64,000 bases of DNA, from the NCBI RefSeq assembly GCF_018362775.1, contig NZ_JAGYXY010000001.1, positions 573,126 to 637,125 of the forward strand, read 5' to 3'. The stretch comes from Alistipes montrealensis (GTDB lineage Bacteria > Bacteroidota > Bacteroidia > Bacteroidales > Rikenellaceae). This document shows, one piece after another, positions 17,917 through 26,483 of the stretch. Each line of letters starts with the position of its first letter. The first letter of the stretch is position 1. A program made the translations under genes and the position numbers. Under the pieces are notes generated by a model. It ran no database searches, was not told where the DNA came from, and was given only the letters and a program-made list of their open reading frames with translations.

Positions 17917-18222
17917 ACAAATTGCAATTTTAACAGCAGGGGTGGGAATCGGTCAAGGTAACTAATTCTTTTATCTTTGATATGTTTTACACATCTTTCT
18001 GTTTATTTTCTGTTTGCACACGGTATGCGCAGTGATGCGTGTACGACCCGAGACCCGCCCCTTTTTTTAATAAAAATTCCTTATCCCGAGTCCTCCTTTG
18101 ACAAAGGGAGATTTAGAGGGAATATTAATATAAATCCGGCATTTTCAATGCCGTAACCCGCATTTGACGGGCAAAACAACCAAAACCATCCTATAAATCC
18201 AGCTCAGCCCGCCGAATGCGGG
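17917..18222. other. Non-coding stretch between smpB and dnaG with hairpins
   Basis: About 300 bases without a convincing gene. It holds an isolated TATCTTTG on the plus strand (17972-17979), a T7 run (18062-18068), a dispersed-type hairpin element (18091-18120), a perfect 7-bp hairpin CGGCATT-TTC-AATGCCG (18137-18153), and two short CCCG hairpins beyond the dnaG stop. It could hold the dnaG 3' end and possibly a short plus-strand RNA; see findings. Confidence 0.5.
18091..18120. repeat. Dispersed-type hairpin element, copy 1
   Basis: A C-rich arm CTCCTTTG and a G-rich arm CAAAGGGAG flank a central A, followed by ATTTAGAGGG. The layout (pyrimidine arm, purine arm, then TTTRGRGGG) matches the element at 52470-52500, suggesting one family of small palindromic repeats. 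Confidence 0.5.
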
Positions 18223-20196
18223 TTATAAAATCAGTCGTTGTATTTTCTTTGCAATGGATACTTTCACCTTGTTGTAATTGGACAGGCGCTGCACCACGTC
18301 GCGCATCTCCTCGTCGGTGATCTCCTCGTCGCCGAGCCGGCTCTGCAACTCCTTGATCAGCGCATCGACCACCTTCGACTTGTAGAGCGTCACGGCCTTC
18401 GGAACACCCACGGCCAACATCTCGGCATCGCTGTCGATGTGTATCTCCTTGCGACGCCACAATTCGCTTGCCACATAGTTGTCGTCCGAGGTGAGGATGT
18501 CCACCGACATGTTGCACACCTCGGGATCGATGTGGTTCAGGAAGACATGCGCCGGAACCTCCGTCCCGGTCCCCAACTGCGCCCACTGCTCACGGTAGGC
18601 GGCCATGATCTTGTTGTAGACGGGATTGCGGAAGACGATATTGTCGTCGTTCAACTCCGCGAAAATCACCTCCGCGACGTTGCACGCCACCATCGTGCGT
18701 CCCTCCTTGAAATCGAACGAGCAGTGTCCGTATTTGAGCAGGTATTTCACGATCTCGCGTTCCAGCGTCTCGAAACTGCTCCCCGCCTCGACCTGCTTGA
18801 CAAACTCCACTTCGGGCTGCTTCGCCTCCCGTTGTTTGAGCGTCGTCTGGCGCCGCAGGAATTCATCCGCCTCGCGGTCGCCCGACGTGGTCATACGCTT
18901 GCGCGCCACCTCCGAGATCAGAATCTGCTCGTCGATGTCCATGATCCGCGCGCACTCCTTGATGTAGACCGAACGCTGGATCGGGTCGGGAATCTGCGAC
19001 ACCGACTGCACCATGTCGGCGATCAGGGCCGCCTTTCGGATCGGATCGCCCTCGGCATCCTTCAACAGCAGTTTAGCCTTGAATTCGAGAAAGTCCTGCT
19101 CGTTGGCGCGGATGTACTCCTGCACTTCGGTCGCCGTATGGCTGCGGGCGAACGAGTCGGGGTCCTCGGGCTCGGGCAGCAGCACCACGCGCACGTTCAT
19201 ACCCTCCTTGAGGATCATGTCGATGCCGCGCAGCGAAGCGTGAATACCCGCCGAGTCGCCGTCGTAGATCACCGTGATGTTCTTCGTAAAGCGGTTCAGC
19301 AGGCGGATCTGCTCCGTCGTGAGCGACGTGCCCGACGACGACACGACGTTCTCGACTCCCGCCTGGTGCATCGAAATCACGTCGGTGTAACCCTCCACCA
19401 TGATAGCGAAGTCCTGCTGCTGAATGGCCTTCTTGGCGAAATAAAGGCCGTACAACTCGCGTTTTTTGCTGTATATCTCGCTCTCCGGGGAGTTCTGGTA
19501 TTTGGCTACCTGCTTGTCCGTGCGCAGCGTACGGCCGCCGAACGCCACGATGCGGCCCGAAATATTGTGCACGGGGAAGATCACGCGGTCGCGGAAGCGG
19601 TCGTAGAGCGAACCGTCGCTCTCGCGCTGCAGCGAAAGGCCCGTCGAAACGAGGAACTCCGCCTTGTAACCCGCAGCCATCGCATCCTTCGACATCCGGT
19701 CGCCCTTGGCCGGGCAGAACCCGAGGCCGAATTTCTGGATCGTGGCGTCGGTCATCCCGCGCTTCTGGCGAAAATAGGCCAGTCCCACGCTCTGGCCCTC
19801 GGTCTCGCGTTGGAGGTAGTTGGCAAAATACTCCGCGGCCCAGCCGTTCAGGGCGAACATCGACTCACGGTCGTCGTTGCGGCGCACCTCTTCGTCGGTC
19901 ATCTCCTTCTCCTTGACCTCGATGCCGTAACGTTTGGCCACCATCTTCAGCGCCTCGGGATAGGTGATGTTCTCGTGCTCCATCAGGAACGTCACGGCGT
20001 TGCCGCCCTTCCCGCATCCGAAACATTTGTACACTCCCTTCGAAGGCGAGACGACGAACGACGGGGTTTTCTCGTTGTGGAACGGACAGCAGGCCTGGTA
20101 GTTCACGCCCTTGCGTTTGAGCGTGACGTATTCGCCGACGATATCCACGATATCTGCGGCGGCGTAAATGCGGTCTACTGTTTCCCTGTCGATCAT
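18223..20196 (-). CDS. dnaG: DNA primase
   Basis: A 657-residue replication primase. The N-terminal CHC2 zinc-binding domain shows CCPFHNEKTPSF and YKCFGCGKGGNAV; the RNA-polymerase core follows, with the Toprim segment FAIMVEGYTDVISMHQAG and TVIYDGDSAGIHA near residues 260-320; the C-terminal helicase-binding domain is poorly conserved, as usual. The ATG at 20196 is preferred over a TTG three codons upstream. A TATCTTTG box lies 6 bases before the start. Divergent from uvrB across 99 bases. Confidence 0.96.
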   Translation of the reverse strand: MIDRETVDRIYAAADIVDIVGEYVTLKRKGVNYQACCPFHNEKTPSFVVSPSKGVYKCFGCGKGGNAVTFLMEHENITYPEALKMVAKRYGIEVKEKEMTDEEVRRNDDRESMFALNGWAAEYFANYLQRETEGQSVGLAYFRQKRGMTDATIQKFGLGFCPAKGDRMSKDAMAAGYKAEFLVSTGLSLQRESDGSLYDRFRDRVIFPVHNISGRIVAFGGRTLRTDKQVAKYQNSPESEIYSKKRELYGLYFAKKAIQQQDFAIMVEGYTDVISMHQAGVENVVSSSGTSLTTEQIRLLNRFTKNITVIYDGDSAGIHASLRGIDMILKEGMNVRVVLLPEPEDPDSFARSHTATEVQEYIRANEQDFLEFKAKLLLKDAEGDPIRKAALIADMVQSVSQIPDPIQRSVYIKECARIMDIDEQILISEVARKRMTTSGDREADEFLRRQTTLKQREAKQPEVEFVKQVEAGSSFETLEREIVKYLLKYGHCSFDFKEGRTMVACNVAEVIFAELNDDNIVFRNPVYNKIMAAYREQWAQLGTGTEVPAHVFLNHIDPEVCNMSVDILTSDDNYVASELWRRKEIHIDSDAEMLAVGVPKAVTLYKSKVVDALIKELQSRLGDEEITDEEMRDVVQRLSNYNKVKVSIAKKIQRLIL

Positions 20197-20202
20197 AGCG
20201 TA

Positions 20203-20210
20203 CAAAGATA
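20203..20210 (-). promoter_or_regulatory. -7 box close to dnaG start
   Basis: TATCTTTG on the minus strand, 6 bases before the dnaG ATG, predicts a very short or absent 5' leader. No clear TTTG -33 box lies at the usual distance. Confidence 0.5.
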
Positions 20211-20283
20211 CGGAAAAATATCAAGAATGTTATCGGACATACGCCACAGCCTGCGATTTCCGTTCTATATCCGAAAAAATATG

Positions 20284-20291
20284 TAACTTTG
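20284..20291 (+). promoter_or_regulatory. -7 box 4 bases before uvrB
   Basis: TAACTTTG matches TAnnTTTG and ends 4 bases before the uvrB ATG, so the mRNA is predicted to be leaderless. The -33 region is not canonical. Confidence 0.5.
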
Positions 20292-20295
20292 TCCT

Positions 20296-22341
20296 ATGGA
20301 TTTCAAACTCGTATCGGACTACGCCCCGATGGGCGACCAGCCGGAGGCTATCGAACAACTCGTGAGTTCGATCGAACACGGTTCGAAGCACAACACGCTG
20401 CTGGGCGTGACGGGCTCCGGAAAGACGTTCACGGTGGCCAACGTCATCGCACAGTTGAACCGTCCGACGCTGGTCCTGAGCCATAACAAGACCCTCGCGG
20501 CACAGTTGTACGGGGAGTTCCGCAACTTCTTCCCGGAGAACGCCGTGGAGTATTTCGTATCGTATTACGACTATTACCAGCCGGAGGCCTACCTGCCTTC
20601 GTCGGACACCTATATCGAGAAAGACCTTTCGATCAACGCTGAAATCGAAAAGATGCGTCTGGGCACGGTAGCCACGCTGCTGTCGGGCCGCCGCGACGTG
20701 ATCGTCGTGTCGAGCGTCTCGTGCCTCTACGGCGCGGGCAACCCGGCGGATTTCCACGCCACGGCCATCAACATCAAGGTCGGGCAGGTCGTGAGCTACA
20801 AACATTTCCTCTACAAACTGGTCGAAGCGCTATACACCCGCACCGAACGCGACCTGGAGCCGGCGACGTTCCGCGTGAACGGCGACACGGTGGACATCAT
20901 GGCGGCATTCGGCGAGTTCGGCAACCAGTGTTTCCGCGTGATGTTCTTCGACAACGAGGTCGAAGCCATCCAGTCGATCGATCCCGTCACGGGACAGCGC
21001 ATCGCCTCGCTCGACAGCATCACGCTCTACGCCACAAATCTTTTCGTGACGACCAAGGAGCGCATCAACGCCGCCGTGCAGCAGATTTACCTCGACTTGG
21101 GCAAACAGATCGAGTTCTTCGAGCGCGCCGGACGCCCGATGGAGGCGCAGCGCATCAAACAGCGCGTGGAATACGACCTGGAAATGATCAAGGAACTGGG
21201 CTACTGCCCCGGCATCGAAAACTATTCGCGCTATTTCGACGGCCGCGCCGCCGGAACGCGCCCCTTCTGCCTGATCGACTACTTCCCGAAGGACTACATG
21301 ATGGTCGTGGACGAGAGCCACGTCACCCTGCCGCAGGTCCACGCCATGTTCGGCGGCGACCGCGCCCGCAAAGAGAACCTCGTGGAATACGGCTTCCGCC
21401 TTCCGGCCGCCAAGGACAACCGCCCGGTGACCTTCTCGGAGTTCGAGCAGTTGCAAGGCACGTCGATCTACGTGAGCGCCACGCCCGCCGACTACGAACT
21501 GATGAAGAGCGAAGGTGTGATCGTCGAGCAGTTGATCCGCCCCACGGGCCTCGTGGACCCGCCGCTGGAGGTACGCGTGACGCTGAACCAGATCGACAAC
21601 CTGATCGAAGAGATCGACAAACGCGTGAAAAACGACGACAAGGTGCTCGTGACGACCATCACCAAACGCATGGCCGAGGAACTTTCGAAATACTTCGACC
21701 GCGTGGGCGTGCGCAACCGCTACATCCACTCGGATGTCGACACGCTGGAACGCATCCAGATTCTGGAAGACCTGCGGGCCGGAATGTTCGACGTGTTGGT
21801 GGGCGTGAACCTGCTGCGCGAGGGCCTCGACCTCCCCGAGGTGGCGCTCGTCGCGATCCTCGACGCCGACAAGGAAGGGTTCCTGCGTAACGTCCGCTCG
21901 CTCACGCAGATCGCCGGACGCGCCGCACGCCACTCGCAGGGCAATGTGATCCTCTACGCCGACACCTGCACCGATTCGATGCGCTACGCCATCGAACAGA
22001 GCAACCGCCGCCGCGAAAAGCAGGTGCGCTACAACATGGAGCACGAAATGCTGCCGCGGCAGGCGCAGAAGAGCGGCTCGGGACAGAGCGCCCTGCTGGC
22101 AGGCCGCATCGACACCTCGGAGATCGACATGACGGCCTACCCCATTGCCGAAGACCACTACGCCACGGCGGCCGACGTGCAGAAGAACTACACCGCCAGC
22201 CAGAATATCGACGCACTGATCGACAAGGCACGCGAGGACATGGAACGTGCCGCCAAGTCGCTGGACTTCCTCGCTGCGGCGAAATTCCGTGACCGGATGT
22301 ACGAACTCCAGAAACTTCGGGAGGAGAACCGCAAGAAATAA
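20296..22341 (+). CDS. uvrB: Excinuclease ABC subunit B
   Basis: A 681-residue damage-verification helicase of nucleotide excision repair, working with UvrA and UvrC. Walker A GVTGSGKTFTVANV (about residue 38), the beta-hairpin YYDYYQPEAYLP, Walker B DESH, helicase motifs VLVTTITKRMAEELSKYF and LREGLDLPEV, QIAGRAARH, and the C-terminal UVR domain (about 640-675, LDFLAAAKFRDRMYELQ) are all present. Divergent from dnaG; ends at a strong terminator. Confidence 0.97.
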   Translation: MDFKLVSDYAPMGDQPEAIEQLVSSIEHGSKHNTLLGVTGSGKTFTVANVIAQLNRPTLVLSHNKTLAAQLYGEFRNFFPENAVEYFVSYYDYYQPEAYLPSSDTYIEKDLSINAEIEKMRLGTVATLLSGRRDVIVVSSVSCLYGAGNPADFHATAINIKVGQVVSYKHFLYKLVEALYTRTERDLEPATFRVNGDTVDIMAAFGEFGNQCFRVMFFDNEVEAIQSIDPVTGQRIASLDSITLYATNLFVTTKERINAAVQQIYLDLGKQIEFFERAGRPMEAQRIKQRVEYDLEMIKELGYCPGIENYSRYFDGRAAGTRPFCLIDYFPKDYMMVVDESHVTLPQVHAMFGGDRARKENLVEYGFRLPAAKDNRPVTFSEFEQLQGTSIYVSATPADYELMKSEGVIVEQLIRPTGLVDPPLEVRVTLNQIDNLIEEIDKRVKNDDKVLVTTITKRMAEELSKYFDRVGVRNRYIHSDVDTLERIQILEDLRAGMFDVLVGVNLLREGLDLPEVALVAILDADKEGFLRNVRSLTQIAGRAARHSQGNVILYADTCTDSMRYAIEQSNRRREKQVRYNMEHEMLPRQAQKSGSGQSALLAGRIDTSEIDMTAYPIAEDHYATAADVQKNYTASQNIDALIDKAREDMERAAKSLDFLAAAKFRDRMYELQKLREENRKK

Positions 22342-22368
22342 AAAAGGACCGGAATCCGGTCCTTTTTT
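22341..22368. terminator. Bidirectional terminator between uvrB and the GtrA gene
   Basis: AAAAAGGACCGGA and TCCGGTCCTTTTTT form a near-perfect stem with A-run and T-run on either side, so it can stop both converging transcripts. Confidence 0.85.
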
Positions 22369-22858
22369 ATTCCAGTTTTTCAGCGTGCCGGAAGGTGAAA
22401 TATTTCGCGGCGAAGAAGCTGTACACCGTAGTGACGCACGTCGCCAGCATCTGCGAGGGCGTAGCCCAGACACCGCAAACCTCGACAAAGAATTTCAGGC
22501 AAAAGTAGTTGACCACAACCGAACCCGCAACCGACAGGAGGTAGCGGAACAACTGGGTTCCGGAAGGAATCGGCGAACGGCGGAACGCCACATTGCGGTT
22601 GAGCCAGAATCCCGCGAAAAAGGTCAGCGGAAAGGTAATCAGCATCGCTGCGACATGCGGCGAAATAGCTATGAACCCGAAATCGAGCAATTCCTGATCC
22701 AGTACGAAATTGTAAACGAAGAAGTAGCAGACCCAACTGAAAACGACGTTCATACCGCCGCAGACCGCATAGCGGAATACCCGCCGGGGCAGAATCGCAG
22801 CGACGGGGCGAATATAAAACCAGTCGATCGCCTTGGCTATCAGCTCCGCAACAGTCAT
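22367..22858 (-). CDS. GtrA family membrane protein
   Basis: A 163-residue protein with four predicted transmembrane helices, typical of GtrA: FRYAVCGGMNVVFSWVCYFF, VAAMLITFPLTFFAGFWLNR, LFRYLLSVAGSVVVNYFCLK and ATCVTTVYSFFAAKYFTFRH. GtrA proteins help move polyprenyl-linked sugars across the inner membrane. Start 22858 overlaps the previous gene's TGA (ATGA), so translation is probably coupled. No glycosyltransferase neighbour is present, so the substrate is unknown. Confidence 0.85.
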   Translation of the reverse strand: MTVAELIAKAIDWFYIRPVAAILPRRVFRYAVCGGMNVVFSWVCYFFVYNFVLDQELLDFGFIAISPHVAAMLITFPLTFFAGFWLNRNVAFRRSPIPSGTQLFRYLLSVAGSVVVNYFCLKFFVEVCGVWATPSQMLATCVTTVYSFFAAKYFTFRHAEKLE

Positions 22859-23796
22859 CAACGGGCAGTATAGGTCCACATGCCGGAGAAAACGTCACCC
22901 TGTTCACGGATAAAATTCGTGCACATCGCGGCTTCGTCCGACGAGAAAGGGGAAACCATGTATTTTTTCCCGAAATAGTAAATCCGGCAGCGGAATACAG
23001 GGTCTTTGGCCACGGCTTCCTGCGCGGCTCGAACCGCATTTTCCGGGGTGCTGAAAACCCCCAGCACCACATAATGACGGCCCGGAAGCAATGCCATCGG
23101 CGTTTCCGACACCTCGTATTTCTGTTCCGGCATCGTCCCCGAAACAGCGTCCGCCGGTAAAACAGGTTCTTCGGCCTCCGGCAGTTCCACAGCCGGGGTC
23201 TCAGCCAGGGCATCGGTCACTCCTCCGGCAACCGGCAGGCTGTCGGGAGCAGCCGGGACCTCCGCCACAGCCGCCGTCTCCGTCTCTTCGGGATAAAGCA
23301 GCAGGAATTCCCGTCCGCCGTAAACGACCGCGACCAGGATCGCCGCGACGCCCACCCACAACGGCCAGTCGAAACGGCGCTGCACACGAATCCGCACAGG
23401 TTCGTGCCCCTGCGGATTCAACCTCAGGTCGAATGCCTCGTCGAGGATGAAATTCTTGAATTTCAACTCCCCGACGCCTTCGACAGTCAGCAGGTTGACT
23501 TGATGGACCCGCTCGATCCAACGCTCGTAAACGGCTTGCGCCTCGGCTTCGGGATCCTCGTATTCACCGCTTTCGAGCAGGGCACGGGCAATCTCGTCGA
23601 CCAGCGACACGCCCCGCTGCTGCGAGGTGAACGCCACGGTGCGACACGGCGGCAACACGGTGCGCCGGCTGAGCCGTTTCGCACCCTGACGCTCGGTGTA
23701 GAGCGACCCCACGCCGGGAAAGTAAACCTCCCCTACGCCGGCCAGCAGGTTGCCGACAAGCCTGCCTATCTGCTCTTCCATCGGATTACCATTCAT
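22858..23796 (-). CDS. HU-CCDC81-like domain protein with one TM and C-terminal SPOR domain
   Basis: A 312-residue protein. The N-terminal half (about 1-130) resembles the bacterial HU/CCDC81-like pair: IGRLVGNLLAGVGEVYFPGV, a basic RRTVLPPCRTVAF stretch, and ELKFKNFILDEAFDLRLNPQ. One transmembrane helix follows (WPLWVGVAAILVAVVYGG), then an acidic Pro/Ala-rich linker and a SPOR domain (HYVVLGVFSTPENAVRAAQE), which binds denuded peptidoglycan at division sites. The ATG at 23796 overlaps the lgt TGA and its own TGA overlaps the GtrA start. A cytoplasmic HU-like module tied to a septal-wall sensor suggests a link between nucleoid and division site, but that is inference. Confidence 0.75.
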   Translation of the reverse strand: MNGNPMEEQIGRLVGNLLAGVGEVYFPGVGSLYTERQGAKRLSRRTVLPPCRTVAFTSQQRGVSLVDEIARALLESGEYEDPEAEAQAVYERWIERVHQVNLLTVEGVGELKFKNFILDEAFDLRLNPQGHEPVRIRVQRRFDWPLWVGVAAILVAVVYGGREFLLLYPEETETAAVAEVPAAPDSLPVAGGVTDALAETPAVELPEAEEPVLPADAVSGTMPEQKYEVSETPMALLPGRHYVVLGVFSTPENAVRAAQEAVAKDPVFRCRIYYFGKKYMVSPFSSDEAAMCTNFIREQGDVFSGMWTYTAR

Positions 23797-24668
23797 TTTT
23801 TCTTCTTTTTTGACGTTGCAGCCGGGGCTTTCGGAGCCGGAGCCGGAACCGTCTCGGGCTGTGTAACGCCCCGCCAGATCATATAAATTCCCAACAGGAT
23901 GAACGGAATGCTGAGCCACTGCCCCATGTCGAGGGTCCAGCCCAGTTCGAAAGGCTCCTGCTCGGTCTTGATGTATTCGATGAAGAAACGCGTGAGGAAC
24001 GTACCGATCAGGCCGATTCCGAACAGGATGCCCGGACGGCGGCGCGCAGTGTCTTTCCTGTAGTACAACCAGCAAAGGATGCCAAAAGTCACCAGGTAGC
24101 AGATCGCCTCGTAAATCTGCGTCGGGTGCACCGCCGCGGGAGCGAACTCGCTCACCCATTTATGCGAACGGACAAACTCGAAGCCCCACGGCAGGGTCGT
24201 CGCCTGGCCGAAAATCTCCGAGTTGAAAAGATTGCCCAGCCGCACGATCGCGCCGCCGATGCCCACCGGAATCATAATACGGTCCAGCGACCAGATGTAA
24301 GGCAGCTTGTTGCGCCGCGAAAAGAGCCACAGGCCGATCAGCAGGCCGATAGCAGCACCGTGGCTGGCCATGCCGCCGTCGCGGAATCCCGTGATGATGG
24401 TCCACGGCTTCGAAAGATACTCCATCGTGTCGTAGAACAGACAGTGGCCCAATCGCGCCCCGAGGATCGTGGCAAGCGTTCCGTAAATGAAAATCGACTC
24501 CGAGACCTTTGCAGGCAAACCTTCGCGTTTGACGAAATTATCGAAGAATTTCGCACCTATCAGGATGGCCAGCGCCCACATCAGGCCATAGTAACGAATG
24601 TCGAGCGACCCGATGCTGAACAGCACCGGATCGAAATCCCAGACAATACTTAACGGTTGTAGTATCAT
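23793..24668 (-). CDS. lgt: Prolipoprotein diacylglyceryl transferase
   Basis: A 291-residue, seven-helix inner-membrane enzyme that moves diacylglycerol from phosphatidylglycerol to the lipobox cysteine, needed by the many lipoproteins here. Signature motifs: YGLMWALAILIGAKFF, GGMASHGAAIGLLIGLW (the HGA motif), RLGNLFNSEIFG (essential Arg/Asn/Glu) and HPTQIYEA. The C-terminus ends in a Lys-rich tail. It is the first gene of a three-gene ATGA-overlapping unit. Confidence 0.95.
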   Translation of the reverse strand: MILQPLSIVWDFDPVLFSIGSLDIRYYGLMWALAILIGAKFFDNFVKREGLPAKVSESIFIYGTLATILGARLGHCLFYDTMEYLSKPWTIITGFRDGGMASHGAAIGLLIGLWLFSRRNKLPYIWSLDRIMIPVGIGGAIVRLGNLFNSEIFGQATTLPWGFEFVRSHKWVSEFAPAAVHPTQIYEAICYLVTFGILCWLYYRKDTARRRPGILFGIGLIGTFLTRFFIEYIKTEQEPFELGWTLDMGQWLSIPFILLGIYMIWRGVTQPETVPAPAPKAPAATSKKKKK

Positions 24669-24824
24669 TTATATAAGTTTATCCATTTTTTCGGCCCCAA
24701 GACCGCTCCGGGCCGCCGTAGTCGCGGCAGGATGCCGCATATTCAATTCCGCCCGCCCCAAAACCCTCAAAGGGCTCGTCGCAACGCAGCCAAGTCCTCA
24801 GACAGCAGGCTGACGGGCAGGCCT

Positions 24825-25877
24825 TTATTTATTTATATCCTGCAAATTCACCTTTTTCAGCGTAAAGGAGAATGTACTGCCTACACCTACTTCGCTGCGA
24901 ACCGTGATCCGCTCGCCGTGGGCCTCGACGATGTGCTTGACGATGGCCAGTCCGAGGCCCGTGCCGCCCTGTTCCCTCGACCGCCCCTTATCCGTCCGGT
25001 AGAAGCGTTCGAACACGCGCGGCAGGTCCTCCTTGGAGATTCCCGAACCGTTGTCCTCGACCTCGACCAGAATCTTATCCAGCATGTCACGGAAACGGAT
25101 GCGCGTCTGGCCTCCCTCCTTGCCGTAACGGATCGAGTTGATAATCAGGTTGACGAACACCTGCCCGATGTAATGCTTGTCGGCCGACACCCAGAAGGGC
25201 GAGGGCAGGTTGTCGGCTCCTTTGACCGAAATCCGGATCTCCTTTTTGTCGGCTTCCATCTCCGCCTGTTCGGCGATCTCCTTGGCCAGCGCCACCACAT
25301 CGAACCGCTCCATATTCAGGCGGTTCATGCTGCTTTCGAGTTTCGAAATAGTGTCGAGGTCGTTGACGATATTGATCAGGCGGTCGATGCTCTTCTCGGC
25401 GCGTTCGAGGTACTTGCGGTTGATCAGTTCGTCCTCCAGCCCGCCGTCGAGCAGCGTCGAGATATAACCCTGGATATTGAAAATCGGGGTTTTCAGTTCA
25501 TGGGCCACGTTACCAAGATACTGCTTGCGGAAACACTCGGCCTCCTTCAGGCGGGCGATCTCCTTGTCGTTGGTATCGGCCCAGGCCGTCAGTTCCTCGC
25601 CGATATTCTCGACGCGCTTGTCTTTCAGTTCCGAGAAAATCTCGTTGGTGTGCACGTCGCGCGAAAGGACGATCGAATAAATAGGCTTGAGTTTGTAAGC
25701 CACATACTTACGGATGATGAACAGCGCCGCGAGCGCCACCACGATAAACGCGCCTGCCGATGCGCAGAGCGTAATCCACCACACGACGTGGAGCAGCATC
25801 ATGCCCACGGCGACGATAACTGCGGCGAGCAGGGCGATCCACAGCGACGCCCCCTCTTTTGTCTTGATGTGTACCAT
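24825..25877 (-). CDS. Sensor histidine kinase (PhoR/WalK type)
   Basis: A 350-residue inner-membrane kinase. Two N-terminal transmembrane helices (about 12-33 and 35-56) are separated by only a few residues, so there is almost no periplasmic sensor. A helical linker leads to the HisKA H-box NVAHELKTPIFNIQGYISTL with His126, then HATPase motifs: N box FVNLIINSIRYG, G1 VEDNGSGI, F box FERFYR and G2 GGTGLGLAIVKHIVEAHG. No response regulator gene lies beside it; it starts 4 bases after ribE ends, so it is co-transcribed with riboflavin synthase. Its partner must be elsewhere. Confidence 0.9.
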   Translation of the reverse strand: MVHIKTKEGASLWIALLAAVIVAVGMMLLHVVWWITLCASAGAFIVVALAALFIIRKYVAYKLKPIYSIVLSRDVHTNEIFSELKDKRVENIGEELTAWADTNDKEIARLKEAECFRKQYLGNVAHELKTPIFNIQGYISTLLDGGLEDELINRKYLERAEKSIDRLINIVNDLDTISKLESSMNRLNMERFDVVALAKEIAEQAEMEADKKEIRISVKGADNLPSPFWVSADKHYIGQVFVNLIINSIRYGKEGGQTRIRFRDMLDKILVEVEDNGSGISKEDLPRVFERFYRTDKGRSREQGGTGLGLAIVKHIVEAHGERITVRSEVGVGSTFSFTLKKVNLQDINK

Positions 25878-25881
25878 AGGC

Positions 25882-26478
25882 TTACTTCATGTAATTTTGC
25901 ATCAGCCGGGCGATATACTTGCCCACGATGTCGAATTCGAGGTTCACGACCGACCCGACCTCGATGCGGCAGAAGTTCGTATGCTCGAAAGTGTAGGGAA
26001 TGATCGCCACCCGGAAACTGTTCTCTTTCGAGTCGCAGACCGTGAGGCTCACGCCGTTGACCGTCACCGAACCTTTCTCTACCGTACAGAGTCCGCCGCC
26101 CTGCGGCTCGTACTCGAAGGTGAAGTACCAGCTTCCGTCGGCATCCTCTTTGGCCGTGCAGACCGCCGTCTGGTCGACGTGGCCCTGCACGATATGTCCG
26201 TCGAGCAGCGCATCGGGCTTCATCGACCGTTCGAGGTTGACCAGGTCGTCTTCGCGGAGCAGCCCGAGGTTGCTCCGGTCGAGCGTCTCTTTCATGGCCG
26301 TCACGGTATAGGTATCCTCCGTGATGTCCACAACTGTCAAACATACGCCGTTATGTGCTATGCTCTGGTCGATCTTCAACTCCTTGCAGAAATCCGCACG
26401 GAGCGTAAAATCCTTGTTCTGACGGTCGGTACGGATCGAAACCACTTCCGCCGTACGTTCCACGATGCCTGAAAACAT
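25882..26478 (-). CDS. ribE: Riboflavin synthase, alpha subunit
   Basis: A 198-residue enzyme that dismutates two 6,7-dimethyl-8-ribityllumazine into riboflavin. The start MFSGIVERTAEV is the family hallmark; two lumazine-binding repeats follow, the first with SIAHNGVCLTVVDI and GLLREDDLVNLERSM, the second with GHIVQGHVDQTAV, VSLTVCDSKENSF and VGSVVNLEFDIVGKYIARL. The ATG at 26478 is preferred to an upstream TTG. No FMN riboswitch is seen. It lies between an S24-like regulator and a histidine kinase. Confidence 0.95.
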   Translation of the reverse strand: MFSGIVERTAEVVSIRTDRQNKDFTLRADFCKELKIDQSIAHNGVCLTVVDITEDTYTVTAMKETLDRSNLGLLREDDLVNLERSMKPDALLDGHIVQGHVDQTAVCTAKEDADGSWYFTFEYEPQGGGLCTVEKGSVTVNGVSLTVCDSKENSFRVAIIPYTFEHTNFCRIEVGSVVNLEFDIVGKYIARLMQNYMK

Positions 26479-26483
26479 ATTCG

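Noticed and set aside
18238..20286. 682-codon plus-strand frame opposite dnaG
   Set aside because: His/Leu/Arg-rich shadow of a well recognised gene.
22339..22372. A possible riboswitch between uvrB and the GtrA gene
   Set aside because: The structure is a simple bidirectional terminator.
26479..26483. FMN riboswitch upstream of ribE
   Set aside because: Only 5 bases separate ribE from the upstream gene, leaving no room for one.
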